In this document: in pieces, positions 22,091 to 31,383 of the stretch | Layout of the letters: each line of letters opens with the position of its first letter | Position numbering within the stretch: position 1 is the stretch's first letter | Source of the DNA: Isochrysis galbana | Lineage: Eukaryota > Haptophyta > Isochrysidales > Isochrysidaceae | NCBI GenBank assembly: GCA_018136815.1 | Contig: CM030931.1 | Coordinates: forward strand, 4,842,148-4,906,147 | Length of the DNA stretch: 64,000 nt | Direction of reading: 5' to 3' | The notes under the pieces: model-generated | The model's input: the letters and a program-made list of their open reading frames with translations, nothing else | Database searches by the model: none | What the model was told of the DNA's origin: nothing | Made by a program: the position numbers and the translations under genes

Positions 22091-22703
22091 TTTCAGTCGA
22101 GTTATGTGAGAAAGTCGTGGGGCGAGAGTCGGGGTGTTTTCCTGGGTGTCTCTGTCCGTCGTCCTGTCGTCAGTCGTCATCCGCCATCGCTCTCGCTCTC
22201 GTCGCTCTCGCTCTCGTAACACTCGTACCCTACAATCTCTCCTCTCCTCGCCAGCCCCTGCCATCACAGCCCTCCTCTCACTCACCCTCGCCTCTCGCCG
22301 CTCGTTCCATGTCGCTCTCGCCGCCGTCCTCGCCCTCGCCCAAGCCCGCCTGCCCGCCTTCCTCTGCTGACGGGCTTCAGCCCGTCAGCCCCTCTGAAGT
22401 CGTCTCCTCCGCCGCGCCTGCCGCCGGCATGCCTCCTTCCTCATTGCCCTCAGGCCCTATGGGCCACTCCAATTCGTCATAGTCTCACCGCGCACGCGGC
22501 CGTGGACCCTCTACTTTCTACTCACGCAGCAAAACTTTCTACACCCCCTCTCTTCCGGCCCTTTCCCCCCCGCCATCAGGCGACTCCCCCCGTGCACTAC
22601 TAGGGGGATAGGGGAAAAGGGCTTAGATATGGTCGGTGGCCCGCGCCCCCCCCCGGTGATCTGTTCCCTCTCTTCCTCCTATGCCTACCGGGCTGGCGGT
22701 GTC
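22091..22703. other. C/T-rich spacer with a short S/P-rich frame
   Basis: 22134-22370 is tcgtc/ctctcg-rich. A frame ending at 22482 is serine/proline-rich (PPSSPSPKPACPPSS) and resembles low-complexity coding or spacer. 22500-22680 carries C runs. No recognised gene. Confidence 0.4.
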
Positions 22704-23222
22704 CTCAGTCCCGACTTCTCCTGTAAACAGGTGCGGGACTTACATATTTTCCGGTGAGCGGAGCCCTCGCTCCGCCCACCCCCTTCTCCGCGCTCTCTCT
22801 CCCCTCTCCTGCAGGCACGCGCGATGGCGCGCCTGCGACAGGCCTGCAGCTGCCTCTGGCGACCCCTGGAGGCTCTTGGAGGCCAGCTCAGGGGGCAGAG
22901 GAGGCTGGGGCTGGGCCCTGGTCTCCCCTGCCTCTCCCTCGCTGGCGCTCCAGGGCCTCAGGGGCCCCCACTCTGCACCTGTCTGCCTGTCGAACGGGGG
23001 GGAGGGGGGGTTGGAGCGATGGGCTGGCCACGACAGGCCAGGACGCGCGAGGCAGGCGAGCCTGCCACTGAGAGAGTGGGTCAGCTGGGCAGTGGGCTCC
23101 TGGCAAGCCATCAGGCGTGCCAGGAGCATGGGTGGTTCCTCCCCCATGGCAGGGGAGGAGTGGAGAGAGGGGGGGGGCTCGTGCCCCCCCAAGGGCGAAC
23201 CAAGTGTAAACTTAGTTGCCCT
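22704..23222 (+). repeat. Interspersed repeat R1, copy 1 (fullest)
   Basis: Runs from the cccgacttctcctgtaaacag region through ggtgcgggacttac, gcacgcgcgatggcg, the ccagctcagggggcagagga block, a G run (22997-23011) and gtggttcctcccccatggca to aaccaagtgtaaacttagtt. Copies: 57508-57932 (plus, 5'-shorter) and 60826-62194 (minus, split by another element). All share the same right terminus, so that end is probably the 3' end and copies vary at the 5' side. An ATG-led frame (MARLRQACSC...) survives in two copies, but the third differs in frame, so coding is doubtful. Confidence 0.85.
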
Positions 23223-23261
23223 GCTGTTAGCAGTAGAAGCGCCTAAATCTTTGTACGTTTT

Positions 23262-23443
23262 TTTGTCGCCATGCCTCGTGCTGGCTCATGCTGCCATGGC
23301 GCCGCGCGCGTGGTGCATACGCGCATACACACGAGATGAGAGATGAGAACTGCAGGGAGCTCCTAGACCTAGACCTAATTTGATGACCATCCTAATCCTA
23401 ATGTGTTTGCAGCGCCTCTGAAGGCCCCACAGCTTCCCATCTA
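23262..23443 (-). repeat. Right arm of the long inverted repeat
   Basis: Inverted counterpart of 20074-20216, with an additional ~55-base internal stretch. Lies immediately right of repeat R1. Confidence 0.7.
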
Positions 23444-23861
23444 CTCAATCGGACCCAAATTTACATTCACATCAAGCGGCCTAACCATATTTGTCGTGTT
23501 GGTGAGGGCGGTCCCTCCCTCTCACTGTTTGACTCTGAACTCGATCGAGCTTCGCTAATGAGCTCCGTTGTGTTGCACTCCACGAGGAGGAGGAGAGGCG
23601 GAAATGGGCGCTATCCTTGGATGGCGCAAAAGATGCATCCTTCGATGGTGTAGTGGAGCACGACTCCTCTCCGGAGCCATTCGCATTTCGTGGAGCGTGT
23701 CATGACAACGTTTCCGGACCGCTCCCTCCTCTCATGTCTCTTCTATCGCCATCGGACTGGCCTCTCAGCTGGACGGGCATAGAGTCCTGGTTTGACTGGC
23801 GTCGTGGCATCGCAACAGAATGAAAACTTGGGCACGTCTCGTGCACGCCCATGGAGTTGGT
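23444..23861. other. Intergenic 3' of the TTLL gene
   Basis: No recognised gene; a short plus-strand frame (23617-23823) has no family signal. The TTLL 3' untranslated region is expected at the right edge. Confidence 0.4.
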
Positions 23862-25838
23862 CTATACCGATCCGGCCAACTTGCAAAGGGGGGTCCTCTC
23901 TTGTCTCGTGGTGTCCGCTGACAAACCCAACGCACTCGCTCCCATCTCGTCTTCGTGTGATGCGACAAGTGATGTACCGTCCCTAGGCTGCGCGCTTTTC
24001 GCCTTTGACATCGCGTCATCTGGGGTAGCAATGCCCATGTTTGGCGTCCTGGCATCCGCCTCGGTTCCTTGATTGATACTTCCGTTCTCCCCAGTGGACG
24101 CACCGTCCAACGGGCCCTTGGCTCGCTGCAGCTCCATTTTGATAGCACCGATGAGAGCACCTTCATTGCCACCCACTCCCTCCTCGATCAATGCGACTGA
24201 TGCACCATTGAAGGGGAGTATCAGCTCGTATCCACCGACCCGCTGCGGAAACTGTTGGGGCACGGCGTTGTCCTTGCGGCGGCCTCCTCTGGGCGCTGAT
24301 CTGCCACGCAACCGAACCGCCGCCGCGCCTCCTCCAGCGGGGGTCCGTCTATCAGGCTGCAACTCGTCGGCTTTCGAGCAACTCCTCCCACCCCTTCTAG
24401 ACCGGACGCGAGGCCCGTCTGAACCCGCACTTGCAGCGCGAGCGTGAGTGTGCTCAGTATGTGCGGACTGCTCGCGTTGTAAGGCGAGCACATCCAACAA
24501 GTCGACAATCAGTCCCTCTTTCACGAGCCGGTCCGCATCACAATCGATGGAAAGAGCGGGAGATGTATTAACCTCTAAAAGCCACGGCCTCAGGTCTTCA
24601 TCCACGATGATGTCATACCCAAGCAGCTCGAAGCAGCCACCAGAATCGGGCACCTCCGCAGCGATTGATAGCAAGGTTAGACAAATGATCGCACGGATGC
24701 GCGCCCAGAGTAACGGCGAGCTGAGTGGGCTGTTTGGATTGTCGCGGAGCCAGTGCCTGAAGGAGAATTTACACCCAACGCCGATGCCCTCCTTGTTGCT
24801 TTCCAGGGAGTCGGAGTGCTTATTGATCGACGAGTTGGTCAAGTGAGAGTACTGGTTGTCCAAATCTGACAGGTCATAACGCTGCGTCGCGAAGCGTAGT
24901 AGGCAATCATCGTGCAAATAGATGCGCAACGGCTCCGTCGAGGCGACGAGGACGTAGAGGCGCAGGTCAAGCTTATGCCCCGAGACGCAGAACGGGCGGT
25001 CGATGTACCGCTGCGCAATGTGCATCTCGGTGAATTTGGCGCACGGGGTGACCGTGCGGTGCAGACGCGACTTGAGCATCTTCAATGTGAGTGAGATGTC
25101 CGCGTCGGACGAGATGGCGCGCCCCTTCTCGTCAAGCGTCGGTTGTGGCCGCCACGACATGTAATCCTTCGGCCCGGAAATGTCCTCTTCGATGATACAC
25201 TTGTGCGCAACGTCAGGTGCGTCGACAGCGGCAGCTCCACCACCCATCACATGTCCGTACGAGATTTCGTGCACGTCGCGGATGAGGAAGATCTTGCGTC
25301 CCTGGCTCGAGTCGGTGGGTTTGACGATCCAGATTGGCCGGCTTTCCCCGCCGCGCGCGCCCAGCTTCTCGATCGACCTGACCATCGCGGCATACTCGGT
25401 AGGCAGGATGAACGACTCCGGGAAGAAGTTGAAGACGGGCCCATGGATGTTGCGCATCCGGCGGAGGTTGCGCAGCAGCGCGTCCTTCTTTGTGATTCCA
25501 GTCGTCTTGGGGAAGTGATTGAGCCTTCGCACACTGGAGGCGAGCGCGTACTCTGACGGTTTGAATCGTCCTGAACGCCAGTACAGATCCCACTGATCGG
25601 CTGCGTGGAGGTGTGGGTCATGCTCGCTCCAGCCGCGTGAGGTGAGCACCTCACGCAGCAGTGGCGGTGTACGCTCTCCCAGCCGGTAGACAAGCGGCCG
25701 CGAGGGCGCGGAGATGGCGCCAGCTGCGACGCGACCCACGCGCTCTACTCGCGCACGCTCGCTCGCGATCGCGCTGCTCTTCTCCCCTCCCGCCACACCC
25801 AGCTCCCGCTCTTCCCTCCCTTTCCTCTCCCTCCCCAT
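23862..25838 (-). CDS. Tubulin tyrosine ligase-like (TTLL) glutamylase, TTLL2-like
   Basis: ATP-grasp ligase that adds glutamate (or related) side chains to tubulin, acting on ciliary or cytoplasmic microtubules. Single-exon frame of 658 residues. TTL domain about residues 60-450: NHFPKTTGITKKD (~107), IWIVKPTDSSQGRKIFLI (~169, the Lys and glycine-rich ATP site), IAQRYIDRPFCVSGHKLDLR (~274), the core YSHLTNSSINKH (~330) and FELLGYDIIVDEDLRPWLLE then VNTSPAL (~403-428, catalytic Glu/Asn). About 50-60 extra residues lie between SYGHVMGG (~193) and the IAQRYI block. The C-terminal 200 residues are disordered and basic. The first 45 residues are low complexity, so the true start could be a little downstream. 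Divergent from the TMEM87-like gene. Confidence 0.9.
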   Translation of the reverse strand: MGRERKGREERELGVAGGEKSSAIASERARVERVGRVAAGAISAPSRPLVYRLGERTPPLLREVLTSRGWSEHDPHLHAADQWDLYWRSGRFKPSEYALASSVRRLNHFPKTTGITKKDALLRNLRRMRNIHGPVFNFFPESFILPTEYAAMVRSIEKLGARGGESRPIWIVKPTDSSQGRKIFLIRDVHEISYGHVMGGGAAAVDAPDVAHKCIIEEDISGPKDYMSWRPQPTLDEKGRAISSDADISLTLKMLKSRLHRTVTPCAKFTEMHIAQRYIDRPFCVSGHKLDLRLYVLVASTEPLRIYLHDDCLLRFATQRYDLSDLDNQYSHLTNSSINKHSDSLESNKEGIGVGCKFSFRHWLRDNPNSPLSSPLLWARIRAIICLTLLSIAAEVPDSGGCFELLGYDIIVDEDLRPWLLEVNTSPALSIDCDADRLVKEGLIVDLLDVLALQREQSAHTEHTHARAASAGSDGPRVRSRRGGRSCSKADELQPDRRTPAGGGAAAVRLRGRSAPRGGRRKDNAVPQQFPQRVGGYELILPFNGASVALIEEGVGGNEGALIGAIKMELQRAKGPLDGASTGENGSINQGTEADARTPNMGIATPDDAMSKAKSAQPRDGTSLVASHEDEMGASALGLSADTTRQERTPLCKLAGSV

Positions 25839-26610
25839 CCCTCTCCCCTCCCCCCCTCACTCTCCTCTCTCCTTTCCCCTCTCCCATCTTCCTTACAATA
25901 ATATGAAAATTGTCCCATCTCGCCTCGCCACTCTCTCTCAGCTCTCCTCTCCGACGCTCGAGTACCATAGGAGTACTACCAGTGTGGTCTCTCCCTCCCT
26001 CCCCCAGTGTGGTCTCTGCGGCTCTGCTCCCTTCTTCTCTTTTGAAGGGCTTCTCTCCATTTCACTAAAAATGGTAGGAGTACCTACGAGTACAAGTATA
26101 TCGAGAACGAAAGAGGACGGAGGGGCGACGATGGGGGTGAAAAGCAGCTTCTTCACTTTCGGATAAAGAGTCAGTTTACTTATTGAAGCGCTCTGAGCGA
26201 GTGAGCTATGCTTACTCCTACTTACGAAAATTTTGACTGCTGGGCCTCCTGATCGTTTAGAATTGTAGTCGTGTAGAGCATCTTGTTGGCTAGCATCCCT
26301 AGCCACATAGGAGTACTTGACACCGGACGAGCCATGCACCAACCGCCCCCGCCCCCATCGCGGGGTGCTCCTAGGGGCTCCGTTGCCGATCAGACGCGGT
26401 CCCTCAGCACTAGGATTTAGGATTAAACTAGGACAACCAGAAAACTATGACAATCCCCCTATCTAGAGTACTCCTACTTTATTCATTCTCTCTTCTACCA
26501 TGTATTCTACTGGTCATGTGAAAGCCTCTGCCCTCTTGCTGCGGCCCTGCTGTCCCTTCCCCCTTCTCCCGCTCCCCCTCCGCGCGCGAGGCGTCCGGCG
26601 GGCGGCGCCG
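25839..26610. promoter_or_regulatory. Shared upstream region of divergent TTLL and TMEM87-like genes
   Basis: 772 bases between two divergent starts, so both promoters fall here. Strong pyrimidine tract on the plus strand at 25795-25890 continuing from the TTLL leader. Several gtaggagta/aggagtact words occur (25969, 26080, 26310, 26468). No other gene is supported. Confidence 0.45.
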
Positions 26611-28467
26611 ATGGTCGGCCCCACGCTCCGCCGGACAAGGACGGGGCTGCTGCTCCTCGGCGCGGCGGCCGGGGTGCACGGCAGTGTATACGAGTACACC
26701 GCGCTCCCTATCGAGCCCAACCTCATCCAGTACCGCCGCGTTGGGATGTGGACAGCTGCAGACGCACCGGCGCGTGCAGCTGAGCCAAAGTCAGAGATCC
26801 AGCTCGAGCTCAGTCTGGCGCGCTCGGAGCCGGCGGCGAGCGGATTGTTCCAGGTGCTTGTCTTTCACTCCTCTGAACTCGCCATCATCGGCGTTGATGA
26901 GCGCGAAGGCTCTCGCACACTCTGCTGCTCAGCCGAGCTGGTCCATGCGGGTGTCTGCTCGAGGGAGGGCGCAGTCATCGTGCGCGGCGATGGGGAAGGC
27001 GACCAGGAGCAGCCAGGCGTGTGGCTGCGCGATGTCGAGTTCGAGCCGGGCCGCTCGAGCGCTTCTCTCAACGCGCAAGTCCAGGTGGCACGAAGCGGTG
27101 TCCATTATCTACTGCTTGCTAGCTGTATGACCCAAACAGGTGACATTCTTTTCTCAAGCTGGGCTGGTGTGCTCGCTCGCTCGGGTTGGCGACCGCTGCG
27201 CGCCATCCAACGCGCTCAAGCCGACTCGCTCCCGAGATATGAATGCATTTCTGGTTCACTGGTGGCAGGTACAGTGTTGCTCTCGGGGCGCACATCATGG
27301 ATCAACCCACATGGCTACCTACCAGCGGAGTTGTACGCCTTCCTGCCCTTCTTCAAGTTGATGACCTTTGCTTATATCTTCCTTGGCATGTTCTGGGCGC
27401 TTGTCTGTATGCGATATCGCGCAGTATTGTTGCCATTACAGACGTACATTGGTTTTGTGATTCTTCTCGGGGCCGTCGAGACGGTGCGCACCATTGCTAG
27501 AAAGTGTATTGCAGCTCACTAATGGCAGCTAAGGGGTGCACTCACCATGGAGAGCCAAGATTGTTACATCCCTCGAGCTGTGCTATCATGTCGCTGAGGG
27601 TGCAGAGAGATGGCGCTCAAAGGGTATGCAGGGCTCTATTAGCATAAGTTCACCATCCTCTTGGCTCCCGCCATTTCTTCCCTTCCCTGCGCCCGCCAGG
27701 CGACTTGGTACATGGATTACCACTCCTTCAATCGAGGAGGCACGCGCGGCGTTGCCCCCGTTGTGTTTGGTGTCCTCGCGTCCACGTTGAAGAAGACGGT
27801 TTCACGTGTGCTCGTTCTGGGTGTGGGCCTCGGATATGGCGTCGTCCGTCCAACGCTGGGCAGCACTGCGTACAAGGTAAGAAGTTGACCAACAACAATG
27901 TCCGAGCTCACTTGTGGATCGGCGGATTGTTTGCCGTGCGTTACAGCTGACGTCCGTTCTTTCTCTGCGTCCTCACAGCTGCTTTGCCTTGGCCTGGTCT
28001 ACTTCATATTCTCGGCCATTCTGGACATCGCCTCCAACGTCTCGCAACTTTCAGAAGCCTCCACTCTCTTCCGCCTGTTGTGCATCCTCCCAGTTGCGGG
28101 CTTGGATGTGCTTTTGTACTGTTGGGTGTTCACAGGCCTCACCGCCACCCTCTCGCAGCTCACGTCACGTCGCCAGTCCGCAAAGCTCCTCTTGTATCGC
28201 CGCTTCTCCATGATTCTCCTCGTTTCCCTCGTCGTGTCGGTGCTATGGATTTGCTGGCAAATGGCCACCATTCTCTCGGACACCCTCGATCAGAGATGGG
28301 CGACGCTTTGGATTTTCGACGCGTTCTGGCATCTCCTTTACTTTGGTATCCTCATGGCATTCTGCTTTCTTTGGTCGCCCTCAAAGAACAACCTGCAGTA
28401 TGCATACATGGACGAAGTAGGCCAGGAGGACGAGTTGCAAATGGCAGAACCCGATGATTCACAGTGA
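26611..28467 (+). CDS. TMEM87/GOST-family seven-helix membrane protein
   Basis: Golgi-associated protein with a luminal N-terminal domain and seven helices, implicated in membrane traffic. Exons 26611-27139, 27269-27483, 27700-27876, 27979-28467, all GT-AG, about 469 residues. It starts with a signal peptide (RTGLLLLGAAAGVHGS), then the luminal domain, then SWINPHGYLPAELYAFLPFF at the first helix, as in TMEM87 (NPYGYLS..LYPLLPFY). Later come TLKKTVSRVLVLGVGLGYG and VVRPTLG, DAFWHLLYFGILMAFCFLW and the tail WSPSKNNLQYAYMDE, matching RPSANNQRYAFMP of the family, with an acidic C-terminus. An in-frame ATG exists at 26500, but the signal peptide favours 26611. Confidence 0.9.
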
Positions 28468-29528
28468 CTTTGGGATGATCGCCACATTATTTCAGTATGG
28501 CGGTGGCCGGAGGGGAGAAAGTGCTTTGGCGAGTCAGAATGATCGCCAACGAGGCGAGCGACTTATCATAGTCTGATGTAGGCCACGGAAAACTTACTTC
28601 GGGCCACAAGCTAAATCTGGGCGCAATGGGCCAATCGGGATAACGAGACTGGAGTGGAAGCGCATTTCCATAGGTCCGAAGGTGCCCGAGAGTGCCCGAG
28701 TGAACATCGGAGAATGCTTGAGGGCGCCCCAGTGCTGGTGCTTATTGTACAAACTTAAATGTTCGTAGTGGTAATTCTTTGCTTCAAAACTTCTGAAGGC
28801 TACTGGTACTGGGAGTCCTGGCACGGCCGTGCGCTATTGCTACTGTACGTACGGTCAGCGCGCCCTTGCGCTCAAGAACTTTTACGTTCGGTAATTCTCG
28901 CTTCCCTCTTGGCCTCGTCTTTCCCTTTCCTTACCACTTCTTCCTTTTTGTTAAGTATGCGGGGGCGTGACCCACGTGCACTACGTTGAGGGATAATTCT
29001 TAAGTAAGTCTCTGCATGTCCAAGCGCGCCACCGCCCCCAGGCGTGCGTTCAAGTGGCAAGTGGCGGATGAAGCGCTAGTGGCGGTGGCGGGCCACATGT
29101 GACGTGTGCATAATGCGCAACATCTGCCACCCTTCACAGGGTACTGGAGCCGTTGGCACGCTCCCGTCGACCGCCACGTGTCCCCGGTGTCCCGATTGAG
29201 GGAAATGAGGGAACGTCACGTTGCACTCAAAGAGAGACAGGCGACAACCCACAACCCTCCCCCAAAACGCTAAGAAATTTGGTGCTGCTACTTTTTCTGC
29301 TGCCCACTTGCACACGTTGACAAATGCACACGAAGCAACTATATCCCCCATCAAATAGTCAGAGCGAAGTCAGATTGCTCGAGCAGAGCTATAGCGAGGT
29401 CGGCGGCGCACGATATCGTTGTCATCGAATGGTCATGAAACGGCCCCACATCCATATGGGAAAGCTGTCGTGCAGTCCGATCAGCTACGGCGCGCACAGC
29501 CGCAGGGCACGCACAAGCCCCGGCCCGT
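28468..29528. other. Intergenic between convergent TMEM87-like and Gemin2 genes
   Basis: About 1.06 kb with no recognised gene or repeat. Both flanking genes end here, so 3' untranslated regions should occupy the edges. Confidence 0.5.
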
Positions 29529-30362
29529 TCACGCATCGTCGACATCCCCGTCTTTATCGCATCGCCCAGCGCAGTCCTCCTCACATGCTCGCAGCTCCTC
29601 GTTTGACGCCTGCCCAAAGTACTTGCCTAGTATGCACAAGATGGCATTGATAGCCGGCGCACACTTCTCAGCCTCCTCTCTTGAGAGTTCGCTCAGCCGA
29701 CACCGCAGATGGGCACAGGTAAAGACCAAGCCCCGAAGAATAGCTGCTCCATCGGAAGGCAACGCCGGTTCTAGTCGTAGCAGAAGGGCATACTGCCACC
29801 GCGCAAGCTGGGATGACATGCATCCATCGCGCTCCAAGCGCGCACTCAATGTTTGAAGAATGGCTAGTGCAGACCGCTGCTGCAACTGAAGGATAAGACT
29901 GACAACTGGCAGATGCCCAGGCACGCCAGTGTTCGAGCTACCTAGGCAGAACACCTCCCATGCAGACGAATCAGAGAATGAAGGCAGTGCGTGGGCGGCG
30001 CTCGATGCCGTCCTGTGCATCGCAGAAGCCGACCGAAGCCTGTTGGCCAGCTCGCCAAACTCGGACACAACCTGATGTTCCCAATGCTCGTGCGGTATCC
30101 ACTCGCGTGACGACAAAGGCATTGACCTCCCCAATGGGATGAGGGGCCCACCGTCCTCCTCGTTGGTCCTCGGTGCTGGTTTGCAGATGACAGCAGGCAG
30201 AGAACGCGCCTCTCGACGTACGCGATGCAGGTACTCTAGCCCATTCGCCGGTGGCCCCGAGCCACTGGTCTCTTCCGCGTCACACTCGCTTATTGGGAAC
30301 GCAAGCTGCTGCAAAACAAGGTCATCATCATCCTCGTCCGCCTTATACAGCAACTGCGGCAT
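29529..30362 (-). CDS. GEMIN2: Gemin2 (SIP1), SMN-complex core protein
   Basis: Core subunit of the SMN complex that holds Sm proteins during snRNP assembly in the cytoplasm. Single-exon frame, 277 residues, usual length for the family. Seen: EYLHRVRREARSLPAV (cf. EYLRRVQIEAAQCPDV of vertebrate Gemin2), WIPHEHWEHQVVSEFGELAN, WEVFCLG, then the helical C-terminal half SLILQLQQRSALAILQTLSA with LARWQYALLLRLEPALPSDG and INAILCILGKYFGQ. N-terminal acidic run (DEDDDD) precedes LQQLAFPIS, the segment that in Gemin2 contacts Sm proteins. Start MPQLLYKAD chosen as first Met with correct N-terminal motif. No introns. Confidence 0.88.
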   Translation of the reverse strand: MPQLLYKADEDDDDLVLQQLAFPISECDAEETSGSGPPANGLEYLHRVRREARSLPAVICKPAPRTNEEDGGPLIPLGRSMPLSSREWIPHEHWEHQVVSEFGELANRLRSASAMHRTASSAAHALPSFSDSSAWEVFCLGSSNTGVPGHLPVVSLILQLQQRSALAILQTLSARLERDGCMSSQLARWQYALLLRLEPALPSDGAAILRGLVFTCAHLRCRLSELSREEAEKCAPAINAILCILGKYFGQASNEELRACEEDCAGRCDKDGDVDDA

Positions 30363-31282
30363 CGGTACGTGTCAGCGGGCGACGGCGCGACGGCACGAGC
30401 GTATCGGCCGGCCTGCGCCGATACTCTACACGTCATTTTCGGAGAGTACTTTAGAGAAGAGTCGGGGAAGTGCAGCTAATATCTAAAGATTGAACGTCTC
30501 CTTCTGTAGGAGTAGGAGTAGAGTAGGCCTTTGGCAGAAATAGAGGCGTTTTGAGACGACTCGACTCAACAGCGGCTCAAGAGTGGGCGATTAGGTCGCG
30601 ATCCGTCGAATATGGGACGGAATGAAGTTGATCCATCAAATGCCCATATGCCCGTTTAGAATATCGATTCTGGAGCTGTCGGCGGCACGCGACCTCCAAA
30701 AGTCAGTCTGGTGTCTGGCGTTTCATAAAAATAAAAACTAAGACTAAAGTTGAGCCATTCCAATGTTTACAGTTTACAACAATACCCAAATAGAACCATT
30801 TCATTTTACAGTGTGATTTTTGCTGATTTCCCTCTTACACGGCTGCTAAGCACCTTCAGTCCACGAGGAGTACGAGTACGCCCAGATGTCGGCACAGGTT
30901 CGTGATGCTCTCCCATTCTGGGTGGTTGACACCCCAGGTTCGCGTGGACACTTCTGACGCTTGGTCGGTCACCTTCCACGTGGGGCCCACGCGAAGAATC
31001 GGTAACGGGCAATCGCCGAGCAGATTGATGAACACGATTTGGAGAATGGCTTCCATGAGCCTTGGCCTTGAGAGGCCACACGTTCGAAAACGCACATCCG
31101 GCAGACAGTCGATTGCTGTCTGCTGTGGTGATGTCGCATTCATCTTAGATGATGCGATTTCCAGGCTCTTGTTTCCAGGTCCTTCGCCGTGCGGCCACAC
31201 GGTGAAGCTCAGGTACATCTAGGTTGGTAGGGTTCGTCCCTAGCGATCTAGAATTCGAGTTCTCGTTTCGTTCCTTCTCTGG
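30363..31282. other. Upstream of Gemin2; one weak minus-strand ORF (30856-31218)
   Basis: No family recognised. A 120-codon minus-strand frame (30856-31218; FRTCGLSRPRLMEAILQIVF ...) has protein-like composition but no homologue I can name. It may be an exon remnant. The remainder of the interval shows nothing. Confidence 0.35.
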
Positions 31283-31383
31283 GCCCGTTCCTCGAAAGGG
31301 CCATGGCACATCGGGGTAAATGAAGACTGCATGCAACAATTCAAAGCTCGCTACGGCGAGCAAACCACAATCAAGGTGCATAA

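Noticed and set aside
22681-23346. 221-codon ORF in repeat R1
   Set aside because: Lies in an interspersed repeat and the frame is not kept in all copies.
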